Positions 27,708-37,183 of a stretch of 64,000 nt of DNA are shown here, piece after piece. The notes under the pieces are model-generated. The model worked only from the letters and a program-made list of their open reading frames with translations, had not been told where the DNA came from and did no database searches. Source of the DNA: Pseudomonas sp. PB106 (GTDB lineage: Bacteria; Pseudomonadota; Gammaproteobacteria; Pseudomonadales; Pseudomonadaceae); the NCBI RefSeq assembly GCF_009764645.1, contig NZ_RWIM01000064.1, positions 1 to 64,000 of the forward strand. The letters run 5' to 3'. Both the position numbers and the translations under genes were made by a program. How positions within the stretch are numbered: position 1 is the first letter of the stretch; each line of letters starts with the position of its first letter.

Positions 27708-27726
27708 CTAAACTCCGGGCAAAAGA

Positions 27727-27758
27727 AACCCCGAGAAGTGGGGAGACGACTCGGGGTT
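27727..27758 (+). terminator. Likely terminator after the binding-protein gene
   Basis: AACCCCGAG and CTCGGGGTT form a 9-bp stem 20 bases after the stop, with a 14-base loop. The T run is weak. Confidence 0.55.
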
Positions 27759-27884
27759 AAACGGGGTCTATATCAAAGACCCGTAGCAGCAAGCGACAAG
27801 CACCGGAGCACAATGCTTGATCCTGCTGTTACGAGGTCTGACTGACAGGGATGCAGGAAGGTTCCCACAAAAAATATTTCATCT

Positions 27885-28166
27885 TCAGATCGCCGGACGT
27901 TTATCCAGCGCGGCGTTGCGCAACGCTGCAATGACACAGGGCTCAAGCCGCCCTTCGGCGATCAGGACATCACGGTGCAGACCGTCAACCACATCGGTCA
28001 ACAAGCGTTTGTCGCTCAACTGAGCCTGATTGAATTCGCGCTCCACCACGATTGCGCCGCTGCTGTTCTTCAACGTCACCAGGCATTCGCCATGGCTGCC
28101 GCAAGGGGTCAACGTCACTTGATACGGGCTCAGAGCCTCACCGAGCAATAGACTGATACTTTCCAT
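27885..28166 (-). CDS. DUF3509 family protein
   Basis: This 93-residue protein (97 if ATG 28178 is used) matches the Pseudomonas DUF3509 family. An N-terminal beta-rich half (VTLTPCGSHGECLVTL) is followed by REFNQAQLSDKRLLTDVVDGLHRDVLIAEG. Function unknown. It is likely cytoplasmic, without signal or membrane segment. ATG 28166 (MESISLLLG) follows closely on the other candidate and the two cannot be separated by sequence alone. Confidence 0.75.
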   Translation of the reverse strand: MESISLLLGEALSPYQVTLTPCGSHGECLVTLKNSSGAIVVEREFNQAQLSDKRLLTDVVDGLHRDVLIAEGRLEPCVIAALRNAALDKRPAI

Positions 28167-28329
28167 CTCGATCTCCACTCATTAGTCCGAAAACTGTGTG
28201 CCTGGGGCGTGTTCACAATAAATGACCGCCGGCCCGAGAAGAAAGTTCTGCTTGCCGGGCGTCTTCCGTGAACGTCACCGGTCTTTCAGAGCATGCCGAG
28301 TGAAGATGACAGAAACATAACGGCTCGCG

Positions 28330-28737
28330 TCAAACGCTGGCTGCCCGTCGGCTGGACAGCAAATAATCGTCCACCAGACTGCGCATCAGCACCGCTGACA
28401 CCGGCGTTTGCAGACGCCCCAACAGTCTGAGTTCGTGTTCGAGCAGTATGAAGTCGAGCCCCTTCAGCAGCCTTGGAGAGGCACGCCCCACTAGAATCAG
28501 GGCATGCGCCTGTTGTCGCTGAGACAGATGCCGGATAAGTGCCACACCGTCCCCGCCTTCGTGCTGTGGGTCGCAGATCGCGATGTCAACGGCGCCGCGA
28601 TGACCCAGCGAGCGTAACGCCGAGTCGAGCGTGGGCGCCGTCAACACGTCATAGATGCCCATGGCATTGAGCATCTGATGCAAGGCCATCAACTGAAACG
28701 GATTGTGTTCAAGGATCAGGACTTTGAGCGAACGCAT
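28330..28737 (-). CDS. Orphan, degenerate response-regulator receiver (RocR-like)
   Basis: This 135-residue protein is a single receiver-like domain. Its wording (LKVLILEHNPFQ and VDIAICDPQHEGGDGVALIRH) recalls the receiver of RocR, the EAL-type regulator of the Pseudomonas Roc system. The phospho-acceptor Asp in ICD is kept. The usual acidic pair is EH, and the conserved Lys is not found at its expected place (LQTPVS), so phosphorylation switching is doubtful. No output domain is present. It lies 116 bases after the truncated sensor on the same strand. It may be a relic or a reduced partner. Confidence 0.7.
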   Translation of the reverse strand: MRSLKVLILEHNPFQLMALHQMLNAMGIYDVLTAPTLDSALRSLGHRGAVDIAICDPQHEGGDGVALIRHLSQRQQAHALILVGRASPRLLKGLDFILLEHELRLLGRLQTPVSAVLMRSLVDDYLLSSRRAASV

Positions 28738-28853
28738 GGATGACCTCTGAGCGACATTCGCGGTTTGCCACCGCAGTGGCTGTCCACTCTAGGACAGCCA
28801 TCCTCAGCCTCCCATCGGAAAAGGCGTCACGTCACATAGGACTTTTCCCAACT

Positions 28854-30227
28854 TCATTGCAGACATCGACAGCCGTTCTCGGCGCCACGCTGAGTGATGT
28901 CTGTCCAGCCGCCGAGCAAGCCACGCAATTTACCGTCGGCGCTGTAGAACGGTACGGTCCATTGATAGATGTCCCGGGGGCCGCTCTTGAACAGCAACTG
29001 GCGTTTGCTGAAGCGTGTCTTGCGCGTCTGCAACTGCGCAATGAACTCGTCATGCAGCATCATGGCTGTCGCTTCGGGGAGCGCGTCGATCTCGAACAGC
29101 AAACGTCCTTGCACCTGATCCTGACGCACCGAAAGTGCCTCCTCGTAGCTGCGATTGCACATGATCAGCCGCCCTTCGAGGTCACGCACGAACATCGGAT
29201 CAGGCATCGCATCGATAAACGCATGCTGAAAGGCCAACTGATCACTCAGGGAGCGCTCGGCCTCTCGTCTCTGCTTGATCAAAGCGGTCAAGCGGCGATT
29301 CCAGACCATCGACAGCAATCCGAAAAAACCGACGCCGCCCATTGCCCAGCACCCCGGTTCGACGATTCGCTGCCAGAGCGAAGGCTCCGGTGGCGGTGCA
29401 ACACCGTCCAGCCATTTCAGGCGAATGGCGCGCAAGTCCGCCGGTGAAAAAGCACTCAGCGCTTTGTTGATCACACTCAGTAGCTCTGGCTGCCCCTTGC
29501 GCACCGCCAAGTGATCCGCCTCCCATTTGCCCTCGAGCACGTCGCCCACCTTGAGCAGCCTTGAAGGATGCAACTGGGCGCCGATTTCGTTCTCGATCGT
29601 GGCGTAGGCTTCACCACTTTCCACCAACGCCCGGGCCTCCGCATAGGTTTTCACCAGCCGAAGTTCGATAGAGGGGTATTCGCGGCGGACAAGCTCTTCC
29701 AGCGCGTGCCGGGCGGGTAACACCAGGACGCGCTTGGCCAATTGCTCCAGCGAACTCAGATGCGGCTCTCCCGCTCGACCGACGAATACCCACCCTGCCC
29801 CGCCGAAGGCGTGACTGAACTCGAGGAACTCCTTGCGCGCTTCAGTCATTGCCAACGTGGTGCTCAAGTCCGCTGCACCACTCTTCAGACGCTCGAGCAT
29901 CTGGTCGGTGGAGAATGACTCTTCATGCTCAAAGCGCAGGCCGGTCATGCTGCTGATGCGCTGTAGTACGTCGTTGTTGAGTCCGTTCCAGCGGCCATGC
30001 TCATCTTGAAACAGATACAACGGGTATTGCACCGAAGCGACTATGACCTGAGGGTTGTCGCGTATCCACTGACGCTCCCGGGCATCAAGGGCGATCGGTT
30101 CGATATTCGACAATTCGCTTGCGTCGTGCAGCATCAATTGTGCGGCGTTGCTGCTGGCCCCCAGTACCAGCCAGCCGAAAAAAAACACCCAGCTCAAGAC
30201 TGGTCTCAATCCTTGCTCAAACCCCAT
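28854..30227 (-). CDS. Periplasmic-sensor protein with PAS domain, lacking a kinase domain
   Basis: This 457-residue protein is laid out like the input half of a BvgS/RocS-type hybrid kinase. It has a signal peptide (VLSWVFFFGWLVLGASS), one periplasmic-binding domain (about 45-270, LSTTLAMTEARKEFLEF), a TM helix (about 290-308) and a cytoplasmic PAS domain (about 325-445, ending LLGGWTDITQR). It then stops after GAENGCRCLQ, exactly where the dimerisation and ATPase domains should begin. ATG 30227 follows GAAGGAAG. No kinase motifs occur in the 116 bases before the receiver gene. It is either a truncated kinase or a non-catalytic sensor. Confidence 0.75.
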   Translation of the reverse strand: MGFEQGLRPVLSWVFFFGWLVLGASSNAAQLMLHDASELSNIEPIALDARERQWIRDNPQVIVASVQYPLYLFQDEHGRWNGLNNDVLQRISSMTGLRFEHEESFSTDQMLERLKSGAADLSTTLAMTEARKEFLEFSHAFGGAGWVFVGRAGEPHLSSLEQLAKRVLVLPARHALEELVRREYPSIELRLVKTYAEARALVESGEAYATIENEIGAQLHPSRLLKVGDVLEGKWEADHLAVRKGQPELLSVINKALSAFSPADLRAIRLKWLDGVAPPPEPSLWQRIVEPGCWAMGGVGFFGLLSMVWNRRLTALIKQRREAERSLSDQLAFQHAFIDAMPDPMFVRDLEGRLIMCNRSYEEALSVRQDQVQGRLLFEIDALPEATAMMLHDEFIAQLQTRKTRFSKRQLLFKSGPRDIYQWTVPFYSADGKLRGLLGGWTDITQRGAENGCRCLQ

Positions 30228-30297
30228 TGCCACTTCCTTCGTAATCGACTCACCCGTCCTTCGTAGGTGAAAACCCGAGCAGTGTGGCAGCAGAAAC

Positions 30298-30324
30298 AAA
30301 AAAGCCCGTCAGGAGACGGGCTTC
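30298..30324 (-). terminator. Intrinsic terminator of thrC
   Basis: GCCCGTC/GACGGGC stem with an AGGA loop; on the minus strand it is followed by six T. It ends the hom-thrC transcript just before the sensor gene. Confidence 0.92.
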
Positions 30325-30346
30325 AAAATGTGACAGCTTTTACGGC

Positions 30347-31756
30347 TTAGAGCGGCTTGCCGCGGTTGCCATGCTGGCTGACAAAGGCTTGCACGGCTTT
30401 CAGCTCGTTTGGCAAAACCGTGCAACGCTCGTTTCGCTCAAACAAATCAGAAAGATGTGCAGGTAGCTCGAGCGCTTTTCCTACACCGGCTTTCTCTACG
30501 GCCTCAGGGAATTTCACCGGGTGAGCGGTGCCCAGGATGACCATAGGGATGTCCAGACTGCGACGGCATTCGCGCGCGGCCTTGACGCCAATGGCGGTGT
30601 GCGGATCCAGCACTTCGCCGGTCTGCTCGTAGACTTCGGCGATGGTTTCGCAGGTTTGCGCGTCATCCACAGCCAGCGAGTCGAACAGTTTACGGGCTTC
30701 GGTCCAGCGCTCTTGCTCGACGCTGAAACCGCCACCCTGCTTGAACGAATCCATCAGACCGGCGATCGCTGCACCGTTGCGACCGTGCAGGTCGAACAGC
30801 AGGCGTTCGAAGTTCGACGAGACCATGATGTCCATCGACGGCGACAGCGTGGCGTGCAGGGTTTCCTTGACGTACTGATTGCCGCTCATGAAGCGGTGCA
30901 GGATGTCGTTGCGGTTGGTGGCGACGATCAACTGGTTGATCGGCAGGCCCATGTTGCGCGCCAGGTAACCGGCGAAGATGTCGCCAAAGTTGCCGGTCGG
31001 CACCGAGAACGACACCGAACGCGCCGGGCCGCCCAACTGCAAAGCTGCGTGGAAGTAGTAAACGATCTGGGCCATGATCCGCGCCCAGTTGATCGAGTTC
31101 ACCGCGACCAGACGCGTGCCTTTGAGGAAGCTCTGGTCAGCGAAGCTGTTCTTGACCATTTCCTGGCAGTCATCGAAGTTGCCTTCGATGGCGATGTTGT
31201 GGATGTTCTCACCGAAAATCGTGGTCATCTGCCGACGCTGCACTTCCGACACGCGCTTGTGCGGATGCAGGATGAAGATGTCGACGTTTTCGCAGTGCTT
31301 GCAGCCCTCGATGGCGGCCGAACCGGTATCACCGGAGGTGGCACCGACGATCACCACGCGCTCGCCGCGCTTTTCCAGCACGTAATCGAGCAAGCGACCG
31401 AGCAGTTGCAGGGCGAAGTCCTTGAACGCCAGGGTCGGGCCGTGGAACAGCTCCAGTACCCATTCGTTGCCGTTCAGCTGACGCAGCGGTGCCACGGCGC
31501 TGTGGGCGAACACGCCGTAGGTTTCTTCAAGAATCTTTTTGAAATCGGCGTCGGGAATGCTGCCGGTGACGAACGGGCGCATGACCCGGAAAGCCAGCTC
31601 GTGATACGGCAGGCCGGCCCAGGAAGCAATTTCTTCCTGAGTGAAACGTGGCAGGTTTTCCGGAACGTACAAACCGCCGTCGGTCGCCAGACCAGCCAGC
31701 AGGACGTCTTCGAAATTCAGGGCCGGTGCCTGGCCGCGGGTACTGATATAACGCAT
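30347..31756 (-). CDS. thrC: Threonine synthase
   Basis: Threonine synthase converts O-phosphohomoserine to threonine with PLP. The 469-residue product has the start MRYISTRGQAPALNFEDVLLAGLATDGGLY and the PLP-Lys motif LAFKDFALQLL (Lys112). It is downstream of hom on the same strand, separated by 109 bases, and ends at a strong terminator. The two genes form the threonine branch after homoserine. Confidence 0.97.
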   Translation of the reverse strand: MRYISTRGQAPALNFEDVLLAGLATDGGLYVPENLPRFTQEEIASWAGLPYHELAFRVMRPFVTGSIPDADFKKILEETYGVFAHSAVAPLRQLNGNEWVLELFHGPTLAFKDFALQLLGRLLDYVLEKRGERVVIVGATSGDTGSAAIEGCKHCENVDIFILHPHKRVSEVQRRQMTTIFGENIHNIAIEGNFDDCQEMVKNSFADQSFLKGTRLVAVNSINWARIMAQIVYYFHAALQLGGPARSVSFSVPTGNFGDIFAGYLARNMGLPINQLIVATNRNDILHRFMSGNQYVKETLHATLSPSMDIMVSSNFERLLFDLHGRNGAAIAGLMDSFKQGGGFSVEQERWTEARKLFDSLAVDDAQTCETIAEVYEQTGEVLDPHTAIGVKAARECRRSLDIPMVILGTAHPVKFPEAVEKAGVGKALELPAHLSDLFERNERCTVLPNELKAVQAFVSQHGNRGKPL

Positions 31757-31774
31757 GATTTCAAACCTTCGGTT

Positions 31775-31860
31775 TGAGCCTCAAGCTACGAGCTACAAGC
31801 TGCAAGTTAAAGCCAGACCGCTTTTCCCTTGTCGCTTGCAGCTCGAAGCTTGCAGCTGCT
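31775..31860. repeat. Short inverted AAGCTGCAAG-type repeat cluster
   Basis: The hom-thrC spacer holds CTACAAGCTGCAAG near 31790 and CTTGCAGCTCGAAGCTTGCAGCTGC near 31836, which can pair. The repeated AGCT/GCAAG wording resembles dispersed spacer repeats in Pseudomonas. Confidence 0.5.
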
Positions 31861-31865
31861 TCTGT

Positions 31866-33170
31866 TTAGTTCAGGTGCTCGACGCGGATCCGTACAACCG
31901 GACCATTGACGCCGGCCAGCGCTTCGAGGGCGGCGATGGCATCGTTGATGCGCTGCTCGACCACACGGTGGGTCAGCAGAATCATCGGCACCAGACCGTC
32001 TTGTTCCTCGACTTCCTTCTGCATGATCGACTCGATGTTGATACCGCGCTCCGAGAGGATGCTCGCCACCTGAGCGAGTACGCCCGGATGGTCCTTGGCC
32101 TGAATGCGCAGGTAGTAAGCGCTTTCGCAGGCTTCGATCGGCAGAATCGGATGGGCTGACAACGAGTCCGGCTGGAAGGCCAGGTGCGGCACACGGTTTT
32201 CCGGATCGGACGTCATGGCGCGAACCACGTCGACCAGGTCAGCAATGACCGACGAAGCGGTTGGTTCCATGCCAGCGCCAGCGCCGTAGAACAGCGTCGA
32301 GCCGGCAGCGTCACCGTTGACCATGACTGCGTTCATCACGCCGTTGACGTTGGCGATCAGACGATCAGCCGGGATCAGCGTCGGGTGTACACGCAACTCG
32401 ATGCCGGCGTCAGTGCTGCGCGCCACGCCGAGGTGCTTGATGCGATAGCCCAGCGCTTCGGCGTAGTTGACGTCGGCGGTGGTCAGCTTGGTGATGCCTT
32501 CGGTGTAAGCCTTGTCGAATTGCAGCGGAATGCCGAACGCGATGGAAGCCAGAATCGTCAGCTTGTGCGCGGCGTCGATGCCTTCAACGTCGAAGGTCGG
32601 ATCGGCTTCGGCATAACCCAGCGCCTGCGCTTCGGCCAGCACGTCCTCGAAAGTACGCCCCTTCTCACGCATTTCGGTGAGGATGAAGTTGCCAGTGCCG
32701 TTGATGATCCCGGCGACCCAGTTGATGCGGTTGGCGGACAGGCCTTCACGGATCGCCTTGATCACCGGAATGCCACCGGCCACGGCCGCTTCGAACGCCA
32801 CGATCACGCCTTTCTCGCGTGCCTTGGCGAAAATTTCATTACCGTGAACGGCAATCAGAGCCTTGTTCGCGGTGACCACATGCTTGCCATTCTCGATGGC
32901 CTTGAGTACCAGCTCGCGGGCAACGGTGTAGCCGCCCATCAGCTCTATGACGATGTCGATCTCAGGGTTCGTGGCCACTTCGAAGACATCGTTGGTAATC
33001 GCAATACCGGTCGTCTGGAACTGAGGCTTTGGCGTGCGCATGGCAATTTGTGCCACTTCGATCCCACGCCCGGCACGACGAGCAATTTCCTCGGCGTTGC
33101 GCTGAAGTACGTTGAAGGTACCGCCACCGACGGTCCCTAACCCACAGATGCCTACTTTGACCGGATTCAC
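31866..33170 (-). CDS. hom: Homoserine dehydrogenase
   Basis: Homoserine dehydrogenase reduces aspartate semialdehyde to homoserine. The 434-residue product has an N-terminal Rossmann motif GLGTVGGG (10-17) and the catalytic domain with GIINGTGNFILTEM and EADPTFDVEGIDAAHK. A C-terminal ACT domain (about 350-425, AKDHPGVLAQVASILSERGINIESI) probably senses threonine. No threonine-rich leader peptide is visible upstream. Confidence 0.97.
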   Translation of the reverse strand: MNPVKVGICGLGTVGGGTFNVLQRNAEEIARRAGRGIEVAQIAMRTPKPQFQTTGIAITNDVFEVATNPEIDIVIELMGGYTVARELVLKAIENGKHVVTANKALIAVHGNEIFAKAREKGVIVAFEAAVAGGIPVIKAIREGLSANRINWVAGIINGTGNFILTEMREKGRTFEDVLAEAQALGYAEADPTFDVEGIDAAHKLTILASIAFGIPLQFDKAYTEGITKLTTADVNYAEALGYRIKHLGVARSTDAGIELRVHPTLIPADRLIANVNGVMNAVMVNGDAAGSTLFYGAGAGMEPTASSVIADLVDVVRAMTSDPENRVPHLAFQPDSLSAHPILPIEACESAYYLRIQAKDHPGVLAQVASILSERGINIESIMQKEVEEQDGLVPMILLTHRVVEQRINDAIAALEALAGVNGPVVRIRVEHLN

Positions 33171-33301
33171 TGTGAACTCCCCATAAAACGGCCGACTCAG
33201 GGTCGGCCGGAAAACAACCGCGTGCTCGCGGCTCTCTATTAATGGCCCGGCGATGTCGCTGCCGGACCATGATCGTCAAAGGCTGACCGTGACGATGCGA
33301 A

Positions 33302-34033
33302 TTACTTGGCGCCCAGTGCCAGTTTGGCGACTTGTGGCGCAGGCTGGTAGCCCGGAATGACTTGTCCATCGGCCAAAACGATGGCCGGTGTACCGTTCAC
33401 GCCAATCGACTGACCGAGGGCGAACTGTTTGGAAACCGGGTTCTCGCACTTGGCGGCCTTGATTTCGTTGCCATCGACCATTTTGTCCATGGCCGCTTTC
33501 TTGTCTTTCGAGCACCACACGGCTTGCAGTTGCTCGTCACCCGGCGAGCCCAGGCCCTGGCGCGGGAACGCGACGTAGCGCACTTCGATGCCGCGCTTGT
33601 TCAGCTCCGGCACTTCGGCGTGCAGCTTGTGGCAATACGGGCAAGTGGTGTCGGTGAACACGGTGATGTGCGATTTGGTTTCGCCCACGGCCGGGTAGAC
33701 CACGGTCTCGGCAACCGGAATGTCGTTGATCAGTTTGGAGATGCCCAGGCGTTCGGTCTTCTCGGTCAGGTTGACCGGTTTACCGTCCTTGAGCTGGAAC
33801 AGATAGCCCTGCACCACGTATTGGCCGTCGGCACTGGCGTATAGCACACGGCTACCCTTGAGCTTGACTTCGTACATGCCCGGCAGGGGGCTGGCGGAAA
33901 TGCTCTCGACCGGGACTTCGAGCTGGAGGTTTTCCAGGCTTTTACGAATGGCTTTGTCGGCCGCATCATCGGCGACGGCAAAGGTGCTGACCAACGCAAT
34001 GGCTGCGGCGGCGAAAATCTGGGTCAGACGCAT
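33302..34033 (-). CDS. dsbC: Thiol:disulfide interchange protein DsbC
   Basis: DsbC is a periplasmic disulfide isomerase. The 243-residue product has a signal peptide (MRLTQIFAAAAIALVSTFAVA), an N-terminal dimerisation domain and a thioredoxin domain with the active site TTCPYCHKLH. ATG 34033 is used; the frame extends to 34120 but that part is not similar. The order hom-dsbC-xerD is the one known from Pseudomonas. Confidence 0.96.
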   Translation of the reverse strand: MRLTQIFAAAAIALVSTFAVADDAADKAIRKSLENLQLEVPVESISASPLPGMYEVKLKGSRVLYASADGQYVVQGYLFQLKDGKPVNLTEKTERLGISKLINDIPVAETVVYPAVGETKSHITVFTDTTCPYCHKLHAEVPELNKRGIEVRYVAFPRQGLGSPGDEQLQAVWCSKDKKAAMDKMVDGNEIKAAKCENPVSKQFALGQSIGVNGTPAIVLADGQVIPGYQPAPQVAKLALGAK

Positions 34034-34184
34034 GAGAACTCCTGAAGGCGGACAAATGAAACGGTCAGAACGCCCGTGCCGAAACACCGGGTCATAACCG
34101 TCCATCGTGCAAACCGGCAAAGCCTAACACATAAGGCCACGGTGGCCGAAATGCGCCTGTCGCCACTCATCACCCCTGCTTTAT

Positions 34185-34260
34185 GTAGGAGCTGCCGCAG
34201 GCTGCGATCTTTTGATTTTGTTTTTAAGATCAAAAGATCGCAGCCTTCGGCAGCTCCTAC
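34185..34260. repeat. REP doublet
   Basis: Forward REP (34185) and inverse REP (ending 34260) with pairing arms, between xerD and dsbC. Confidence 0.95.
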
Positions 34261-34276
34261 AGGGGGAGGTATCGAG

Positions 34277-35173
34277 TCAGCCGCGCGGATGGTGTTTGGC
34301 GTGCAGCTCTTGCAATCGGGCGCGGGCGACGTGGGTATAGATTTGCGTGGTGGACAGGTCGCTGTGGCCGAGCAACATCTGCACCACGCGCAAGTCCGCG
34401 CCATGGTTAAGCAAGTGCGTGGCAAACGCGTGGCGCAAGGTGTGCGGCGACAGCGACTTGCCGATCCCGGCGACTTTGGCCTGATGCTTGATGCGGTGCC
34501 AGAACGTTTGGCGGGTCATCTGCTCGCCGCGCTGGCTGGGGAACAGCACATCGCTGGGCCGTCCCCCGAGCAGCTCGCCGCGACCATCGCGCATGTAGCG
34601 CTCGACCCAGACAATCGCCTCCTCGCCCATCGGCACCAGCCGTTCCTTGCTGCCCTTGCCCATCACGCGTAATACGCCCTGGCGCAGGTTGACTTGCTCC
34701 AGCGTCAGGCTGACCAGTTCGGTCACGCGCAAACCACACGCATACAACACTTCAAGCATGGCGCGATCACGCTGGCCGATGGCTTCACTCAGATCCGGTG
34801 CCTTGAGCAGCGCCTCGACGTCGGCTTCCGACAGGGATTTGGGCAATGGCCTACCCAGTTGCGGCATATCGACGCGCAAGGTCGGGTCGATGCTGATCAG
34901 CTTTTCCCGCAGCAAATAACGATAAAAGCCACGCACACCGGAGAGAAATCTCGCCGTGGAACGCGGTTTGTAATTTTGCTCCAGACGCCAGGCGAGGTGA
35001 TCGAGGATCAACTCACGGCCGGCGTTGATCAGCTCCAGGTTTTTCTCCTGCAGCCAGCCGTTGAATAGCGCCAGATCGCTGCGATAGGCGCCACGGGTAT
35101 TGTCGGACAGGCCCTTCTCCAGCCATAAAGCGTCGAGGAATTGATCAATCAGTGGATGGTCGATGGCAGGCAT
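34277..35173 (-). CDS. xerD: Site-specific tyrosine recombinase XerD
   Basis: XerD acts with XerC at dif to resolve chromosome dimers. The 298-residue product has an N-terminal core-binding domain (about 5-90) and a catalytic domain with the Arg of ACGLRVTEL, HTLRH, LLGHSD and nucleophilic Tyr in TQIYTHV. Length and motifs are standard. It is transcribed towards dsbC, with the REP doublet between them. No dif site was seen in the window. Confidence 0.96.
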   Translation of the reverse strand: MPAIDHPLIDQFLDALWLEKGLSDNTRGAYRSDLALFNGWLQEKNLELINAGRELILDHLAWRLEQNYKPRSTARFLSGVRGFYRYLLREKLISIDPTLRVDMPQLGRPLPKSLSEADVEALLKAPDLSEAIGQRDRAMLEVLYACGLRVTELVSLTLEQVNLRQGVLRVMGKGSKERLVPMGEEAIVWVERYMRDGRGELLGGRPSDVLFPSQRGEQMTRQTFWHRIKHQAKVAGIGKSLSPHTLRHAFATHLLNHGADLRVVQMLLGHSDLSTTQIYTHVARARLQELHAKHHPRG

Positions 35174-35281
35174 GGGCGCTCAAGACACACAGCCTCAAGG
35201 ACTGTGCGCAAATGTAGAGTGAACTGTAGGAATGGGCGCTAGTCTTTCATAGCCCGCAATTTCAAGGAACAGGGAGCATCA

Positions 35282-37090
35282 ATGAACGAGCAGCAAATTC
35301 TATTGGCATTTGGCGGGATAGGCGCCGCTGCGCTGGGTTGCCAATGGCTGGCCTGGCGCCTGAAGCTGCCGGCGATTCTGTTTCTGTTGTTGACCGGCAT
35401 TCTGGTCGGCCCTGTCCTGGGCTGGCTCGACCCGCAGGAAATGTTCGGCCCGCTGTTGATGCCGCTGGTGTCACTGGCGGTGGCACTGATTCTGTTCGAG
35501 GGCAGCCTGACCCTGCACCTGTCGGAATGGAAAGAGATCGGCAGCGTCGTCCATCGTCTGGTGACCATTGGGGCGCTCTCGACCTGGGTGGTTATCGCGG
35601 TCGCCACCCACTATCTGCTCGGCTTCGACTGGATGCTGGCCATCCTCTTCGGTAGCCTGACGCTAGTCACCGGCCCGACGGTGATCGTGCCGATGTTGCG
35701 TGTGGTACGGCCGAAAGCCTCGATCGCCAACATCCTGCGCTGGGAAGGCATCGTCATTGATCCGATCGGCGCCCTGCTCGCCGTTGTGGTGTACAGCTTC
35801 ATCATCGCCAGCGCCGAGGGCCATGGGCTCAAGCAGAGTCTGTTGACGTTCGGCGGCGTGATTCTCTGCGGCGCGGTGTTCGGCATCGTTGGTGGCTGGG
35901 TGCTGGGGACGATTATTCGTCGGCAATGGCTGCCGGAATACCTGCACAACCTCGCGTCGCTGGCGGCGGTGCTGGGAATTTTCATTGCTGCCAACGAAGT
36001 GATGCACGAGTCCGGCCTGCTGGCGGTCACGCTGATGGGCATGTGGCTGGCGAACATGAAGGGCGTGGACGTGCGACACATCCTGCACTTCAAGGAAAAC
36101 CTCAGCGTTCTGCTGATTTCCGGGTTGTTCATTCTGTTGGCAGCACGGTTGGACTTGTACGCCTTGATCGGGCTGGGGCCGCTGGTGTTGATTCTATTGC
36201 TGGTGATTCAGCTGATCGCCCGGCCATTGAACGTGCTGCTCAGCACCGCCGGCTCTAGCCTGAGCTGGCGTGAGCGCGCGTTGCTGTGCTGGATTGCGCC
36301 ACGGGGAATTGTTGCGGCGGCGGTCTCGGCAATTTTTGCGATTCGCCTGCATGAGGCCGGGCATGAAGGCGCGCTGCTGCTGGTGCCACTGACCTTTGCC
36401 GTGATCATTGGCACCGTCGTGCTGCAAAGCGCGACGGCTCGACCGCTTGCACGCCTATTGAAGGTCGCCGAGCCGGCGCCGAGTGGATTTCTGATCGTCG
36501 GTGCCAACGGGCCGGCGCGGGAGCTGGGCAAATCGCTGCAGCAACTGGGCAGCCGCGTGCTGCTGACCGATTCGAGTTGGGAGAACATTCGTGCCGCGCG
36601 CATGGAGGGTTTGCCGACCTACTTCGGCAACCCGGCTTCGCAGCATGCCGATGCGCATCTGGATCTGGTCGGGCTGGGGCATTTGTTGGCGCTGTCGCCG
36701 TCAGGGGAACTCAATACCTTGGCGGCGATGCGCTTTCGTCATGATTTCGGCCATCAGCGACTGTTTGGCCTGGCCAGCGGCCATGAGAGCCGACGCAGCG
36801 ACAAGCATCGTGCGAGCCTTGAGCATCGTGGCAATCAATTAGGCAGCGAGGCGTATACCTACGCGAAACTGGCCAGCCAGATGGGCCAGGGTGCCGAGTT
36901 GTACAGCACAACGTTGACGGATGGTTTTGGCTGGGAGGACTACCAGGCGCTGCATGGTAGTCGTGCGACGTTGCTGTTCATGCGTGATGACAGTGGTTGG
37001 GTGCATGTGGTGACGCCGGAGACGGCGGTGAAGCCTGGTTCGGGGTGGACGCTGTTGGCGTTGATTCAGCCTGAGAACGGCGGCGCCTGA
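35282..37090 (+). CDS. Na+/H+ antiporter (CPA family) with TrkA-N-like C-terminus
   Basis: This 602-residue monovalent cation:proton antiporter has about twelve hydrophobic segments through residue 390. The family wording includes LTGILVGPVLGWL, TLVTGPTVIVPMLRV and WIAPRGIVAAAV. The C-terminal cytosolic part begins GFLIVGANGPARELGKSL (about residue 400), an NAD-binding RCK-like fold that may gate the transporter. The last 90 residues are not recognised. It probably exchanges Na+ or K+ for protons. It is monocistronic and divergent from xerD. Confidence 0.9.
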   Translation: MNEQQILLAFGGIGAAALGCQWLAWRLKLPAILFLLLTGILVGPVLGWLDPQEMFGPLLMPLVSLAVALILFEGSLTLHLSEWKEIGSVVHRLVTIGALSTWVVIAVATHYLLGFDWMLAILFGSLTLVTGPTVIVPMLRVVRPKASIANILRWEGIVIDPIGALLAVVVYSFIIASAEGHGLKQSLLTFGGVILCGAVFGIVGGWVLGTIIRRQWLPEYLHNLASLAAVLGIFIAANEVMHESGLLAVTLMGMWLANMKGVDVRHILHFKENLSVLLISGLFILLAARLDLYALIGLGPLVLILLLVIQLIARPLNVLLSTAGSSLSWRERALLCWIAPRGIVAAAVSAIFAIRLHEAGHEGALLLVPLTFAVIIGTVVLQSATARPLARLLKVAEPAPSGFLIVGANGPARELGKSLQQLGSRVLLTDSSWENIRAARMEGLPTYFGNPASQHADAHLDLVGLGHLLALSPSGELNTLAAMRFRHDFGHQRLFGLASGHESRRSDKHRASLEHRGNQLGSEAYTYAKLASQMGQGAELYSTTLTDGFGWEDYQALHGSRATLLFMRDDSGWVHVVTPETAVKPGSGWTLLALIQPENGGA

Positions 37091-37099
37091 TCTGACGCC

Positions 37100-37162
37100 T
37101 TCGCGAGCAAGCTCGCTCCCACAGGCAACCGCGATCCAATGTGGGAGCGAGCTTGCTCGCGA
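37100..37162. repeat. REP doublet, GCGAGCAAGCTCGC family
   Basis: TTCGCGAGCAAGCTCGCTCC and its inverse GGGAGCGAGCTTGCTCGCGA face each other with about 25 bases between. It lies at the convergent junction of the antiporter and thioesterase genes. Confidence 0.95.
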
Positions 37163-37183
37163 ATGGCGCGACTCGGTATCAGA

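Noticed and set aside
30521..31777. 418-codon frame antisense to thrC
   Set aside because: thrC is intact; no ribosome-binding site or domain in the mirror frame.
33171..33301. Threonine attenuator before hom
   Set aside because: No Thr-rich short ORF or terminator/antiterminator pair was found.
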